Source of the DNA: CAVPOO01 sp963707015
GTDB taxonomy: Bacteria; Pseudomonadota; Gammaproteobacteria; Thiohalobacterales; Thiohalobacteraceae
Assembly (NCBI GenBank): GCA_963707015.1
Contig: CAVPOO010000007.1
Location: forward strand, 574,518 to 638,517
Reading direction: 5' to 3'
Length of the DNA: 64,000 nt
In this document: piece by piece, positions 1 through 8,314 of the stretch
Position numbering within the stretch: the first letter of the stretch is position 1
Layout of the letters: the number at the start of each line of letters is the position of its first letter
Notes under the pieces: model-generated
Seen by the model: only the letters and a program-made list of their open reading frames with translations
Told to the model about the DNA's origin: nothing
The model's database searches: none
Position numbers and translations under genes: made by a program

Positions 1-432
1 CTCGCGCACTGGGGCGAATGGAATGCCGTAGCCCCAGCAGATCGCACTGTTGGACAGATCGAGGCCGCAGGTCTCAACTCTGGCAGCCGCGAGACTGGCC
101 AGATGCATGGGCGGTGTACCAGAGTCTACGACGCAAGGGGTGTCGATGTAGGGGGTCCCGGCATCCGTCACCAACCCGCCGTCACCCTTACAGCCCACCT
201 GGCCGTACTCGTTCTCGCCCCAGCACCAAGTCTGTCCGGCGCCGTCCACTGCGCAGCTATGCGCCCACCCCGTGGCAACAGCAGCCACGCTTGCGAGGTC
301 TGCTACCAGAACAGGTTGCGCAAAGCCGCTCGGTTCGGCAGCAGACCTACCACCCCCACCGCCACCGCAACCACAGAGGATCACGAGCAGAACCGCGACC
401 GTGGCCGAGCGCCAACAGCACTTCCTGGACAT
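1..432 (-). CDS. RCC1-repeat lipoprotein, N-terminal part (runs off left edge)
   Basis: The minus-strand frame opens with ATG at 432 and stays open to base 1, so the C-terminus lies outside the window. The N-terminus is a lipoprotein signal (charged start, hydrophobic ATVAVLLVIL, lipobox ending in Cys22) followed by a glycine run, as in many surface lipoproteins. After it come RCC1-type beta-propeller blades: GWAHSCAVDGAGQTWCWG, then GENEYGQVG, and a second VETCGLDLSNSAICWG. In bacteria such proteins are exported repeat proteins, usually of unknown ligand. The seven-residue RCC1 signature and paired Cys are visible; the lipoprotein fate is inferred. The next gene downstream is not visible. 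Confidence 0.8.
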   Translation of the reverse strand, partial: MSRKCCWRSATVAVLLVILCGCGGGGGGRSAAEPSGFAQPVLVADLASVAAVATGWAHSCAVDGAGQTWCWGENEYGQVGCKGDGGLVTDAGTPYIDTPCVVDSGTPPMHLASLAAARVETCGLDLSNSAICWGYGIPFAPVRE

Positions 433-490
433 CCCTCCACCGCTCCTGGACCACTCTGGGCCTCTGCTTACCAGTGCAAGCCCGAAATTA

Positions 491-1498
491 TCAGAAAGCG
501 TCATCGCTGAAGGCATGTGCCCACCTTTCTTCCTCAGTTTCAGGCCCCAGACTTGCAAAGGCATGGGTTAGTGACTCATCCAGCCCCTTGTCTATCTCGC
601 TCATAAGCAGCGAACCATCGTCATCCAGCCATTCCGAAAAACGATGCTTTTTCGATTGGTAGTCGCCTGCTAGAACATCCCAATTACTATTCATCTGTGT
701 TGACGAATCGTACCTTTTGAGCGCCCATTGGGTATGAACTGTGAGCGCAATATTGGGATCATTCTTGGCCTTGCCCACAAACTGCACACGCAGATCAGAG
801 AGCACCAAGTTTACATCTGTATAGGGTCCCTCGAGTTGTTCTTTCGTAGCCAAACGGTATCGGTTTCCCTCTGAGGCTGCCGGCATAAACGTGATGGCCG
901 GATTCCGCTGGCGGACAAGTCGCAACGCGCGCTCCTCCAAGTCAGATCTTGCCAAATAACTGCGTTGCAGCACCGGGAGCACCTTGTTCACCTCGTACAA
1001 ATGAACAGGTGCAACCTCAACGCGTTCCTGAGTATCTACGGTCGCCCCGGCGACTGCGCCAGTACCACCACCAAGAACAGCGCCACCACCTGCAAATACT
1101 ATCCAGCAGAGTGGTGCCCACGGGCCCGTAAGTGCACAACCGGTTAGTGCGGCTGTACCGATGCCTACAGCAGTCCCTACCGCTGCCCCTGAGCCGGCGC
1201 CCACGGCCGAATTCTTCAGTCTATCCTGTCCGACGGTTCGGTTATAAAGCTGGATCGCGTCCCCAGCTTCCAAGGGTTCGCTCGATTCATCCGGGAGAAC
1301 GACACCGATTGTCCCGACTGACTCGAGGTCTGGTTTGGGCTCATAGTTAGAGGCGCATCCTGCAGTGAGGATTGTGATTACGCAAGCGGTAGTAGCATTG
1401 CGAGCCGTCAGTCGATTGCGCCAGATGCCCGGCGAGAAACAGATGAGTCGCTGCACGCCAGTGATGAGAAGAATAATGTGCATTGCGAGTGTCCTATT
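491..1498 (-). CDS. glycine-zipper lipoprotein, hypothetical
   Basis: Predicted outer-membrane lipoprotein of about 335 residues. With the Met at 1498, a lipobox LTAGC places the modified Cys near residue 49. The open frame extends up to 1594, and the true start is uncertain because the signal is unusually long. The middle carries a glycine-zipper stretch (AVGAGSGAAVGTAVGIGTA, then GGGAVLGGGTGAVAGA), a membrane-inserting motif known from envelope proteins. The C-terminal 180 residues are soluble and of no family I recognise; they end in an acidic, helix-prone tail. It lies 58 bp from the RCC1 lipoprotein gene on the same strand, so both may serve the envelope. Confidence 0.65.
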   Translation of the reverse strand, partial: NRTLAMHIILLITGVQRLICFSPGIWRNRLTARNATTACVITILTAGCASNYEPKPDLESVGTIGVVLPDESSEPLEAGDAIQLYNRTVGQDRLKNSAVGAGSGAAVGTAVGIGTAALTGCALTGPWAPLCWIVFAGGGAVLGGGTGAVAGATVDTQERVEVAPVHLYEVNKVLPVLQRSYLARSDLEERALRLVRQRNPAITFMPAASEGNRYRLATKEQLEGPYTDVNLVLSDLRVQFVGKAKNDPNIALTVHTQWALKRYDSSTQMNSNWDVLAGDYQSKKHRFSEWLDDDGSLLMSEIDKGLDESLTHAFASLGPETEEERWAHAFSDDAF

Positions 1499-1708
1499 CA
1501 TTGCTACGGAGAAATGATGCTTTGGGCCTTCAGAGCACCCAGGTAAGGAGAATGCCGGCACAGATTGTAGCGGCAAGGCAACGGCGGCCTTCAAAACGGA
1601 GGCCGCCGTACTAGAATTGACGTCCTAGTCATCTTTTGCCCGGCTAATCATTTCCCAGTGATCTCGGTCTTCGTCATTGAGGTGCCGTCCGTCACCCTTG
1701 CGGCCCCT

Positions 1709-2731
1709 TCAATCGTCGTGCCTGCCCTGGCGCCAGTCATAATGCTTACGACCCTTTCGATAATCGGCGTCATCGTCAGCCGGTAATACCTGCTCGATCG
1801 TGGCCGCGATGACACCGTACCCTGTCGGATTCGCGTGAATATTCGGACCGACTGGGTCTGGAACGCACATATGGGTCCAGAGGCAGATCAGTGCCACGTT
1901 CTGTGGAATCATGTACGGACTGTCCGGCGTTGGAAATGGCACCATGTCCGTGAAATTGTTCGAATCGAATGCGCCGGCAACATCCGCGACCGGTACGTTG
2001 AACGCAGCGTAGGTCTGGCCAAGGACATCATTATTGAAAATGCTGGCCAGCAGTGCAGATTGTTCGGCAAGCACCTGGCCCTCTGGTCCAGTCAGCCAGG
2101 AAGCCAGAAAAGTGTTGTAATAGTTCACCGCGACGATCGGTGTGTCGTCATCAGCGGCCTGTTGCAACGTATTCAGGATACTTGGCAGGTTGGCTGCAAC
2201 CTGCGCAAACGGCCCATCAGGAGCGAGAATGCAGTCAACGTCCACGCCCGTCACTATGCCGTCTGTTTCGATGATGCACCCGGAAAAGATGATGTCATTG
2301 ACGCCAATGTCGATCGTGATTAGTGCCACGTCATCGCCATGTTTCCGGAGGAATTTGACCGCCTGAGCCAGCTGTGATCCTTCCTCATAGAAGCATTCCC
2401 CACCGGAAATCATATTTTCCGTCGTTTCGCGGTTCTCGCAACCCAGCTTGACAAGCCGAAGATCGTCTCCTTCCGCCGAAAGGATGTTGAAGAGTTGATC
2501 CGGGTAACCATCGTCGGTGCGCTGATTCATGCCGGTAGCATCAGGCTGGACGCCAACCGAGAGCGAATCTCCCAACGCCAGGTAAAACTTATCGTCAGAC
2601 CTACCGTGATGATCGTGAGCGAAAGTAGCCGGAGTGGCCCCAACAAGCAATACGAAACATAAAGCAGTCCGAATGCCCATAAACGGGCTTCGACGGAGCG
2701 ACAATTTTGGTGACCTAATCTCTTTCTTCAT
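1709..2731 (-). CDS. secreted SGNH/GDSL-family hydrolase
   Basis: Probable exported esterase or lipase of the SGNH superfamily, 340 residues. A long, basic N-terminus precedes a hydrophobic segment (TALCFVLLVGATPATFA) typical of a Sec signal; a start at Met18 would give a more usual signal length. Block I is FYLALGDSLSVG with the nucleophile Ser in GDSL near residue 56. A block III-like GVNDI (TIDIGVNDIIFSGC) and a C-terminal block V-like NIHANPTGYG supply the other expected catalytic residues. A His-rich HDHHGR follows the signal. The substrate cannot be told. It is followed by a gap that separates it from the CadC-like regulator. Confidence 0.8.
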   Translation of the reverse strand: MKKEIRSPKLSLRRSPFMGIRTALCFVLLVGATPATFAHDHHGRSDDKFYLALGDSLSVGVQPDATGMNQRTDDGYPDQLFNILSAEGDDLRLVKLGCENRETTENMISGGECFYEEGSQLAQAVKFLRKHGDDVALITIDIGVNDIIFSGCIIETDGIVTGVDVDCILAPDGPFAQVAANLPSILNTLQQAADDDTPIVAVNYYNTFLASWLTGPEGQVLAEQSALLASIFNNDVLGQTYAAFNVPVADVAGAFDSNNFTDMVPFPTPDSPYMIPQNVALICLWTHMCVPDPVGPNIHANPTGYGVIAATIEQVLPADDDADYRKGRKHYDWRQGRHDD

Positions 2732-3065
2732 TTCAACTTTACCTCGTCATACGTATTGGCTGATGGATCCCGCCGGGCAGTTCTGCAGCACGAGCAGGCC
2801 TTTTGCGTACAAGCCAATTGCGGCGCGAAGCTTCCAAATTCTCATGATGGGAGGGTGATGTTTTTCTGATACTTTCTTCCCGAGGAAGGGAGAAGTTTTT
2901 AACAACTTAAAATACTCAGGATATCGGATAGTTATGGTGCTTTTGGGTGTTTGGCGAATAGCGGCCAGCAGGTGAACACGAGGGAGATTGCGGGTGTTTG
3001 ATCGCAGCGTGAGTGCTGCAGCGCTGGATATGGCCCAAGGAGTCGAGGCCTGGTTTAGCCGGGTG
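2732..3065. other. intergenic, no gene seen
   Basis: About 330 bp between the GDSL hydrolase start and the stop of the TPR half-gene. A 152-residue frame over 2747-3205 overlaps the TPR gene out of frame and has no recognisable domain, so I do not call it. No clear terminator stem was found by eye. Confidence 0.5.
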
Positions 3066-4526
3066 TTAGTTACAGACCACGGTTTCGAGTTGCCGCTTGC
3101 AGAATTTCGGCCACCCATGTTGGTCCCAGTAGGCGTCGAGTCCGAGGGCCGCCAGTAACGCCGCGAAGCGCGGATCACGGCGAAGTATCTTGGCTTCAGG
3201 CGCAAAGAGAAATTCCACTGTCAATGACTTGTCGGCGAGCGTGTTCTTTGCCACCTCGAATGCCAGATCCGGTTGCTTCAGGAGTACTGCGGCATAAAAA
3301 ACGATGCTATCGGGAAGTGAGCTATGTACCCGTGCAAGTGCCACGGCGTCCAACGCTGGGGGTACCAAGGCCGGATCTCTGGTGGCTTCCGCAACGGGTC
3401 GTACCCAGTCCGTGTCGAGACCGAATTTGCCGAGGATCTTTTCATACAGATTGACAGCCTCGTCGATCTGCCCATTGTGAAGCAACAGCAGGGCATAAGC
3501 TTGGTCATAGGCGATACGGCTTAGCCCCAGTTCCGTGGCGATGCGGAACTGTTCGGTCGCTAATTCGTATTCACCCGACCAAAGGTAGGTGACGCCTAGC
3601 CGATCATTGATCACAGGCGATACGGGGTCGAGCTCCCGAGCGCGGAGTGCTTCCGTAACCGACGCATCGATAGTTCCGACGTAACTCAGGAACTCCGAGT
3701 ACCATTGGTGTATGGTAGGATCGTTGGGCTCAGCCGCGATAGCAAGCTGGAACTGCCGTTCGGCCGCCGACCAGTCCCAGCGCTTCAGGCTAATAAATGC
3801 AAGCACCGCATGGGCCTTGCCCAGCGACGCATCCAGTTCCAGCGCATTTCTCGCAGCCGCTTCCGCCTGCTCAAAAGCCGTCGCACTAGATTCACGTGAG
3901 TAAAAAGGTAGCACAAGGTAGGCGGTCGAGAGCGCCTGGTAAGGATAGGCGAATGCCGGGTCACGTTCGATGGCCGCTTTGAAGAGATCGATGCTCTTGC
4001 GGATGGAGGGTTCGCCACGCCGTTTCCAATGATAAAGGCCTTGAAGATAAAATCGATAGGCGGTCATATCAGCCGTCGGCGCAACGCGGTCGCTAATACC
4101 CGAAACTTCGTCCTCCGCGTCGAGCGAAACTTTCAGTGCTCTTACGATCGCGCTGGCGATTTGCTCTTGGACTGTGAATATATCCTTGAACTGTAGGTCA
4201 AGCGTTTCTGCCCAGATGTGATAGCCCGTGTTGGCATCGATTAGCTGAGTTGCCACGCGGATGTGGTTTCCCACCATACGTACGCTGCCTTCCAACACAT
4301 TATTCACACCGAGCAGTTCCGCGATCCGTCGCACGTCTTCCCCTTTATCCTTGAACATGAAGGTAGAGGTGCGAGCCACAACCTTCAGATGTGGTACCTT
4401 GGTCAGCAGACTTATGAGCTCTTCGGACAGGCCATCACAAAAATAATCGTTTTCCGGATCGTGGGTCATGTTCACGAACGGCAATACGGCAATGGAGTTC
4501 CCAGTTCGAACGGGTGCCGGAGACAC
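3066..4526 (-). CDS. TolB-like/TPR half of a split CadC-type regulator
   Basis: This 486-residue frame holds the C-terminal part of a membrane-bound CadC/ToxR-type regulator. Residues about 10-145 match the TolB N-terminal-like module (SIAVLPFVNMTHDPENDYF, then GVNNVLEGSVRM and HIWAET). They are followed by TPR-like helices to about residue 400. Such modules normally follow, in one chain, a winged-helix domain and one transmembrane helix. Here those lie in the next frame (4549-5106). The reading frame is open upstream of Met1 and encodes FRYPSIPQQADVPVT and so on, which is the expected linker. So the Met at 4526 is probably not a natural start. Confidence 0.7.
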   Translation of the reverse strand: MSPAPVRTGNSIAVLPFVNMTHDPENDYFCDGLSEELISLLTKVPHLKVVARTSTFMFKDKGEDVRRIAELLGVNNVLEGSVRMVGNHIRVATQLIDANTGYHIWAETLDLQFKDIFTVQEQIASAIVRALKVSLDAEDEVSGISDRVAPTADMTAYRFYLQGLYHWKRRGEPSIRKSIDLFKAAIERDPAFAYPYQALSTAYLVLPFYSRESSATAFEQAEAAARNALELDASLGKAHAVLAFISLKRWDWSAAERQFQLAIAAEPNDPTIHQWYSEFLSYVGTIDASVTEALRARELDPVSPVINDRLGVTYLWSGEYELATEQFRIATELGLSRIAYDQAYALLLLHNGQIDEAVNLYEKILGKFGLDTDWVRPVAEATRDPALVPPALDAVALARVHSSLPDSIVFYAAVLLKQPDLAFEVAKNTLADKSLTVEFLFAPEAKILRRDPRFAALLAALGLDAYWDQHGWPKFCKRQLETVVCN

Positions 4527-4548
4527 TGAGGTTGCATCGACCGCACCA

Positions 4549-5106
4549 TCAACATTGGTAACGGGGACATCCGCCTGTTGTGGAATGCTTGGGTAACGGA
4601 ACTAGATACACGACCACGAGGATGCAGACGGCAGCAATGGGCACGAGCCACTTAAAGTGTTTCCACGTTGCAGGGCCACGGCGTCCGGTTACAGAATTGA
4701 GTTGCTGTGTTGTGGTTGGCTCCAAGTGCATGTCGTCCTGTGCGCACGCTGGAACCTCTTCCGCTACTGCGCCACTCTTTTGCACGGGGGCAATCAGGCG
4801 GTAACCTCGTTTGGGGACCGTTTCGATGAAACGGGGTTGCTTGGGATTATCACCTAGCGCCTGACGTAAACGGTAAATACAGCGGGAGAGCACCTCGTCG
4901 GTAACGAAGGTCCCGGTCCAAACATTCTTGACGAACTGCTCGCGGGTGACGACGTGGCCCGCGTGGGTAACCATCAGCATCAAGACATCCATTACCCGCG
5001 GTTCGATACGGATCTCGCCGTCCGTTGTCAGAATGGCACAACTGGCTGGCTCGATATGCTGATCGCCAAGGAGAAAGCCGCTTTCGGAAGTTCCTTCCAT
5101 TGTCAA
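4549..5106 (-). CDS. winged-helix DNA-binding half of a split CadC-type regulator
   Basis: This 185-residue frame starts with an OmpR/CadC-type winged helix, residues about 15-110 (EPRVMDVLMLMVTHAGHVVT, TREQFVKNVW, then VLSRCIYRLRQALGD and ETVPKRGYRL). A polar linker and one transmembrane helix follow (LVPIAAVCILVVVYLVPL, about residues 154-171). It then runs into a stop at a +1 shift relative to the TolB/TPR frame. Joined, the two would give a single-pass regulator of about 680 residues. The fault lies near 4580-4610 and is one extra base (or two missing). It may be a true inactivating mutation or a sequencing error. Confidence 0.75.
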   Translation of the reverse strand: MTMEGTSESGFLLGDQHIEPASCAILTTDGEIRIEPRVMDVLMLMVTHAGHVVTREQFVKNVWTGTFVTDEVLSRCIYRLRQALGDNPKQPRFIETVPKRGYRLIAPVQKSGAVAEEVPACAQDDMHLEPTTTQQLNSVTGRRGPATWKHFKWLVPIAAVCILVVVYLVPLPKHSTTGGCPRYQC

Positions 5107-5577
5107 TTTCGTTTCCTACTTGGATTCGCGCGAGATCTGAATTGGGTATTACGTATCGTATTGGCTGCCGAGAACCGGGGATAACCTGGATCCTTGTATC
5201 GCACCCTGAGCTTGGCATTCTCCTGACAGGCGAGCGATCATCGCTGGGGGCTGTACAGAACAACCGCTGTTCGGACTTGCTACCGCAGTCCTTAAATCGA
5301 CAAGTTGAAGGATTTAGTTAGGTCCGTGGCTGACGATTACCGCTTATATCCGCTGAGCCGCCCCTGTGCTTTCAGGACATTCGTCCTGCAATCAAGATAC
5401 GAGGTTTCCGGTCATGTCACGCACATAAGCAATTGATTATATGAGCATTCGCTCAACACCCGGGAGGGGCGAGAAGGTTTATCCAACTGATTTACCCAGG
5501 AGTTGCCCAGGCGGGCTTCCCGCTCCGGTACGTTTAAGACATTCCAACCAGATTCTGCGAATAACTGGGTTGGGTCG

Positions 5578-5640
5578 CACTCAGCCCTCAGCACCCAGCC
5601 CTCAGCCCTCAGCACTCAACTCTCAGCACTCAACTCTCAG
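5578..5640. repeat. short tandem CTCAGCCCTCAGCA-type repeats
   Basis: A run of 7- to 14-base units built from CTCAGCCCTCAGCA and CTCAGCACTCAACT repeats at least five times with small changes. Read on the minus strand it gives the LRAEG-like repeat peptides seen in many proteobacterial intergenic repeats. I see no gene using it. It ends directly at a 12-bp-arm hairpin. Confidence 0.7.
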
Positions 5641-5665
5641 CGCTCGGTGCTCGGCACCGAGCGCT
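5639..5665. other. perfect 12-bp-arm hairpin
   Basis: AGCGCTCGGTGC, a 3-base TCG loop, then GCACCGAGCGCT, with no mismatch. It has no T-tract on either side, so a simple intrinsic terminator is unlikely. It closes the tandem repeat block just to its left. Confidence 0.7.
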
Positions 5666-5993
5666 AGGGGCGAAGTATCAAACACAGTCAGCTCAGTCGA
5701 ATCCGATTATTGACGGTGGATTTATTTATTCGCTGCTGAATCTCACCCACAGGGTATTTTCGAGACCGTAGTACGTAACTCCTGGACGAGCTCCATCTCT
5801 CGATCGTCGCCATCGTGCCACGTGGCGCTTCCTTTCCCCCCAAAATTCGTCGACGTGAACGCCCGTTCTGGCGGTAGTGCACTGTCAACACACATCGTGC
5901 AGGCAGGTGGCAGCCCCACTGCCAACTTCTCTACCCTAAGTTGAAGCGCGGCCAGATACCGCGGTTCATTAGGAGATCCCTTTTCCACCAGTT

Positions 5994-6374
5994 ATGGGCG
6001 CCGCTGCCAGACAACTCGCTTTCCTGCCTCGGGTGATCCGCCTTCGGGATGCCCCGGCCTATTTGGGCATGGATAGAAACCGCTTCCAGACGGAAGTCCG
6101 ACCTTATGTCACTGAAATTCGGATTGGGAGACAGGGCGTTGCCTTTGACCGACTTGAATTGGACGCCTGGGTGGACGATTATAAGTCCCGCAACGGGCGT
6201 CGTCCGAAGGCCTTCAGACTGGAGGACGACCTATGTCGAAACGTAACCGTATGCCGGGGCTCCGCCAAAAAGGCGGGATCTGGCACATCGAAAAACGTTG
6301 TAAGTACGCCGAAGGCGGCTGGCTCCGTGAAAGCACGGGACAAACTGGCCGCGCTGAGGCGGAGCAAGTCCTGA
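5994..6374 (+). CDS. HTH/excisionase-like protein paired with integrase
   Basis: A 126-residue protein. Its first about 70 residues read like an AlpA/excisionase-type winged HTH (RVIRLRDAPAYLGMDRNRF, then IRIGRQGVAFDRLELDAWVD). The C-terminal part is basic and overlaps the integrase gene by 142 bp in another frame, so only the first half is likely to be conserved. Small HTH proteins of this kind are commonly the first gene of integrase modules and act as directionality factors or regulators. An AGGAG lies about 20 bp upstream, which is far for a ribosome site, so the start is moderately certain. Confidence 0.65.
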   Translation: MGAAARQLAFLPRVIRLRDAPAYLGMDRNRFQTEVRPYVTEIRIGRQGVAFDRLELDAWVDDYKSRNGRRPKAFRLEDDLCRNVTVCRGSAKKAGSGTSKNVVSTPKAAGSVKARDKLAALRRSKS

Positions 6375-7402
6375 TCCGCCGTCTGGCGGAAGTCGAGGAG
6401 GAAGCCCGGCGGAAGGCCGCGGGCGTTTACAGCTTCGAGGAAGCCGCCATGCGCTATCTCGAAGACATTGCCCATAAACCGTCTGCCGATACCGCAGCAA
6501 TGCATCTCGATCAGCTACTGCCGACCATCGGCCCGCTCCCTCTGGAGCAGGTGCACGATGGTACGCTCAAGGCCTTCGTCGATCACGAAACGGCCCGCGG
6601 TTTGGCCCCTAAGTCGGTCAACAATGCGATTGCCGTGGTCTCGGCGGTGCTGAACCGGGCAGCGCGAGTCTGGCGCAGTGAAGACGGAACGCCTTGGCTC
6701 AAGCAGGCTCCGCCGCGACTGAGCCGGTTGTCCACGAAAGGACACGAAGCCAAACCCTACCCGCTTTCCTGGGCGGAACAGGACAGGCTGTTCAAGCTCC
6801 TGCCGCGGCATCTGGCCGATGCGGCGCTCTTTGCCGTGAACACCGGCTGCCGCGAACGGGAAATCTGCCGCCTGCGCTGGGACTGGGAAGTGGAGATGCC
6901 GGAGCTGGAGACTTCCGTCTTCATCCTGCCGGCATCCATCACCAAGACCGGCGCGGAACGGGTGGTGGTGCTCAACAGCATCGCAAACCGGGTGATTGCC
7001 TCGCGGCGCGGGATACATACGGACTATGTATTCACCTACCGCAAGAAGCCTGTCGGCAAGTTGCGCAGCAGCGCTTGGCGGCGGGCCTGGGAAGCTGCAG
7101 GACTACCGCTTGAGGCGGGTATCCTGAAAGGCGTGCATAATTTGCGGCACACGTTTGGGAGAAGGCTGCGCGGCGCGGGCGTACCGCTTGAAACCCGCAA
7201 GGCGCTGTTGGGTCACGCCAACGGGGATATCACGACGCACTACTCGGCCGCAGAACTCGCAGAGCTGCTGAATGCTGCCGAGAGGATCGTTGACCGTGGC
7301 ATAACCCAGAGCCCCACACTCACGGTAGTCCGGCGCGCCGCTGACAAGGATGTCGGAAAAGTGTCGGAAAACGAAAAAGGGTTAACCACGAAAATCTGCT
7401 AA
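6233..7402 (+). CDS. tyrosine recombinase (island integrase)
   Basis: A 389-residue phage-type integrase that probably recombines at the tRNA-Arg site 12 bp after its stop. The N-terminus is a short Arm-binding part (MPGLRQKGGIWHIEKRCKY), followed by a SAM-like core-binding domain, about residues 65-160. The catalytic domain shows the first Arg in FAVNTGCREREICRLRW, the HxxRH box in HNLRHTFGRRL, the LLGHANGDITTHYS block, and the Tyr in that last block. All key residues are present, so it may be active. It overlaps the upstream HTH gene, which suggests co-expression. It stands at the tRNA-proximal end of its element, the usual place. Confidence 0.9.
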   Translation: MSKRNRMPGLRQKGGIWHIEKRCKYAEGGWLRESTGQTGRAEAEQVLIRRLAEVEEEARRKAAGVYSFEEAAMRYLEDIAHKPSADTAAMHLDQLLPTIGPLPLEQVHDGTLKAFVDHETARGLAPKSVNNAIAVVSAVLNRAARVWRSEDGTPWLKQAPPRLSRLSTKGHEAKPYPLSWAEQDRLFKLLPRHLADAALFAVNTGCREREICRLRWDWEVEMPELETSVFILPASITKTGAERVVVLNSIANRVIASRRGIHTDYVFTYRKKPVGKLRSSAWRRAWEAAGLPLEAGILKGVHNLRHTFGRRLRGAGVPLETRKALLGHANGDITTHYSAAELAELLNAAERIVDRGITQSPTLTVVRRAADKDVGKVSENEKGLTTKIC

Positions 7403-7414
7403 CCCTGTGATTGA

Positions 7415-7460
7415 ATGGCGCGCCCGGAGAGATTCGAACTCCCGACCGCCTGGTTCGTAG
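7415..7460 (-). other. att site: 3' half of tRNA-Arg(ACG), copy 1
   Basis: Read on the minus strand, this 46-bp block runs from the anticodon loop (CTACGAA, anticodon ACG) through variable loop, T arm (TTCGAAT loop) and acceptor strand to CCA. It is identical to 12663-12708. The bases to the right do not form a matching anticodon stem or D arm, so this is an attachment-site remnant and not a tRNA gene. Crossover in the anticodon loop is a normal choice of phage-type integrases. Confidence 0.9.
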
Positions 7461-7655
7461 TGTTCCGCCCGAGTTCTCGCATCCTTTTGTATTTAAATGA
7501 ATATATGCGGTTTATGCTGTCCAATAAAATTGGGCTATTTGGCCTTATTTGCCTGCATTTGAGGTTATTTCGTGGCGTCTATTGGACAGTTTGCATGACA
7601 GCGTGATTATACAATTAATCAGCATCTTACTTTATCGAGATCAAAGCCGATACCA

Positions 7656-7692
7656 TTGCAGAATGTCAGATATACTGCTATATTTTCTGACA
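7656..7692 (+). promoter_or_regulatory. promoter and operator-like inverted repeat before AbiE pair
   Basis: A sigma70-type promoter is visible: TTGCAG (7656-7661), 17 bases, TATATT (7679-7684). It lies inside an inverted repeat TGTCAGA (7664-7670) and TCTGACA (7686-7692). AbiE antitoxins are known to repress their own promoters at inverted repeats, so this is a good operator candidate. An AGGAG ribosome site follows at 7697-7701, before the ATG at 7712. Confidence 0.65.
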
Positions 7693-7711
7693 TATAAGGA
7701 GCCGAAGACGC

Positions 7712-8314
7712 ATGTCTACTACCGAGGCAATTCGCAACCGTATTCTCCGCTTCAAGAAGGGAGAACCGTTCACTAACGCCCGTTTTCTGCGGTTGGGCGC
7801 GCGCGCGGCTGTAGACAAGGCCCTGTCCCGTTTTGTCGAGGAAGGATCGATTCAGCGGGTTGCCCGCGGTGTTTTCGTTCGCCCCAAGCAAAGCCGTTTC
7901 GTAGGAAACGTCATGCCGGACACGCAACAGGTCGTAGCGGTTATTGCCAGGGATCATGGCGAGACGATCCAGGTACATGGTGCCGAAGCGGCGCGCCGTT
8001 TCAAACTGACAACCCAGACGCCGACGATGCCGGTCTACTACACCAGCGGTCCAAGCCGGAAGCTGCGCATTGGTAACCTGGCCGTAACACTCAAGCATGT
8101 CAGCCAACGCAAACTGCTACTGGCCGGCAAACGTCCGGGGCTGGCCCTGTCAGCACTCTGGTACCTCGGCAAAGAAGCAGTCAACGCGGAAGTGCTTGAA
8201 GCGATCCGAAACGAGCTGTCTGCGGAGGAATTCGAGACGCTGAAACGTACCGACATGCCGGCATGGATGTCCGATGCGCTGCATCAGTACGGCAAGGACG
8301 CCGAACGTGCCTGA
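7712..8314 (+). CDS. AbiEi/DUF6088-type antitoxin
   Basis: A 200-residue protein that reads as a DUF6088/AbiEi-like antitoxin and transcription repressor. The N-terminal winged helix covers about residues 1-55 (FTNARFLRLGARAAVDKALSR, then GSIQRVARGVFV). The rest is the toxin-neutralising domain of the family. It directly precedes and overlaps the AbiEii-type toxin gene, the known order of type IV TA modules that abort phage infection or stabilise mobile DNA. It has a promoter with an inverted repeat and a good ribosome site. The family call rests on the HTH, length and partner gene. Confidence 0.8.
   Translation: MSTTEAIRNRILRFKKGEPFTNARFLRLGARAAVDKALSRFVEEGSIQRVARGVFVRPKQSRFVGNVMPDTQQVVAVIARDHGETIQVHGAEAARRFKLTTQTPTMPVYYTSGPSRKLRIGNLAVTLKHVSQRKLLLAGKRPGLALSALWYLGKEAVNAEVLEAIRNELSAEEFETLKRTDMPAWMSDALHQYGKDAERA

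Larger units (their letters stand above)
5107..5993. other. gene-poor region upstream of the CadC-like gene
   Basis: About 890 bp without a convincing gene. It carries short CTCAGCCCTCAGCA-type repeats (5578-5640) and a perfect hairpin (5639-5665). An 81-residue minus frame (5743-5988) begins 6 bp from the HTH gene start, but it has no recognisable domain or clear ribosome site. The left end of the integrase island must lie here or further left. Confidence 0.5.

Noticed and set aside
7415..7500. Complete tRNA-Arg gene
   Set aside because: Only the part from the anticodon loop to CCA is present; no D arm or matching 5' anticodon stem at either copy.
7415..7606. 63-residue frame beginning MARPERFELPTAWFVV
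   Set aside because: It is a translation of the tRNA-Arg 3' half and its flank; this kind of frame is a known false gene.
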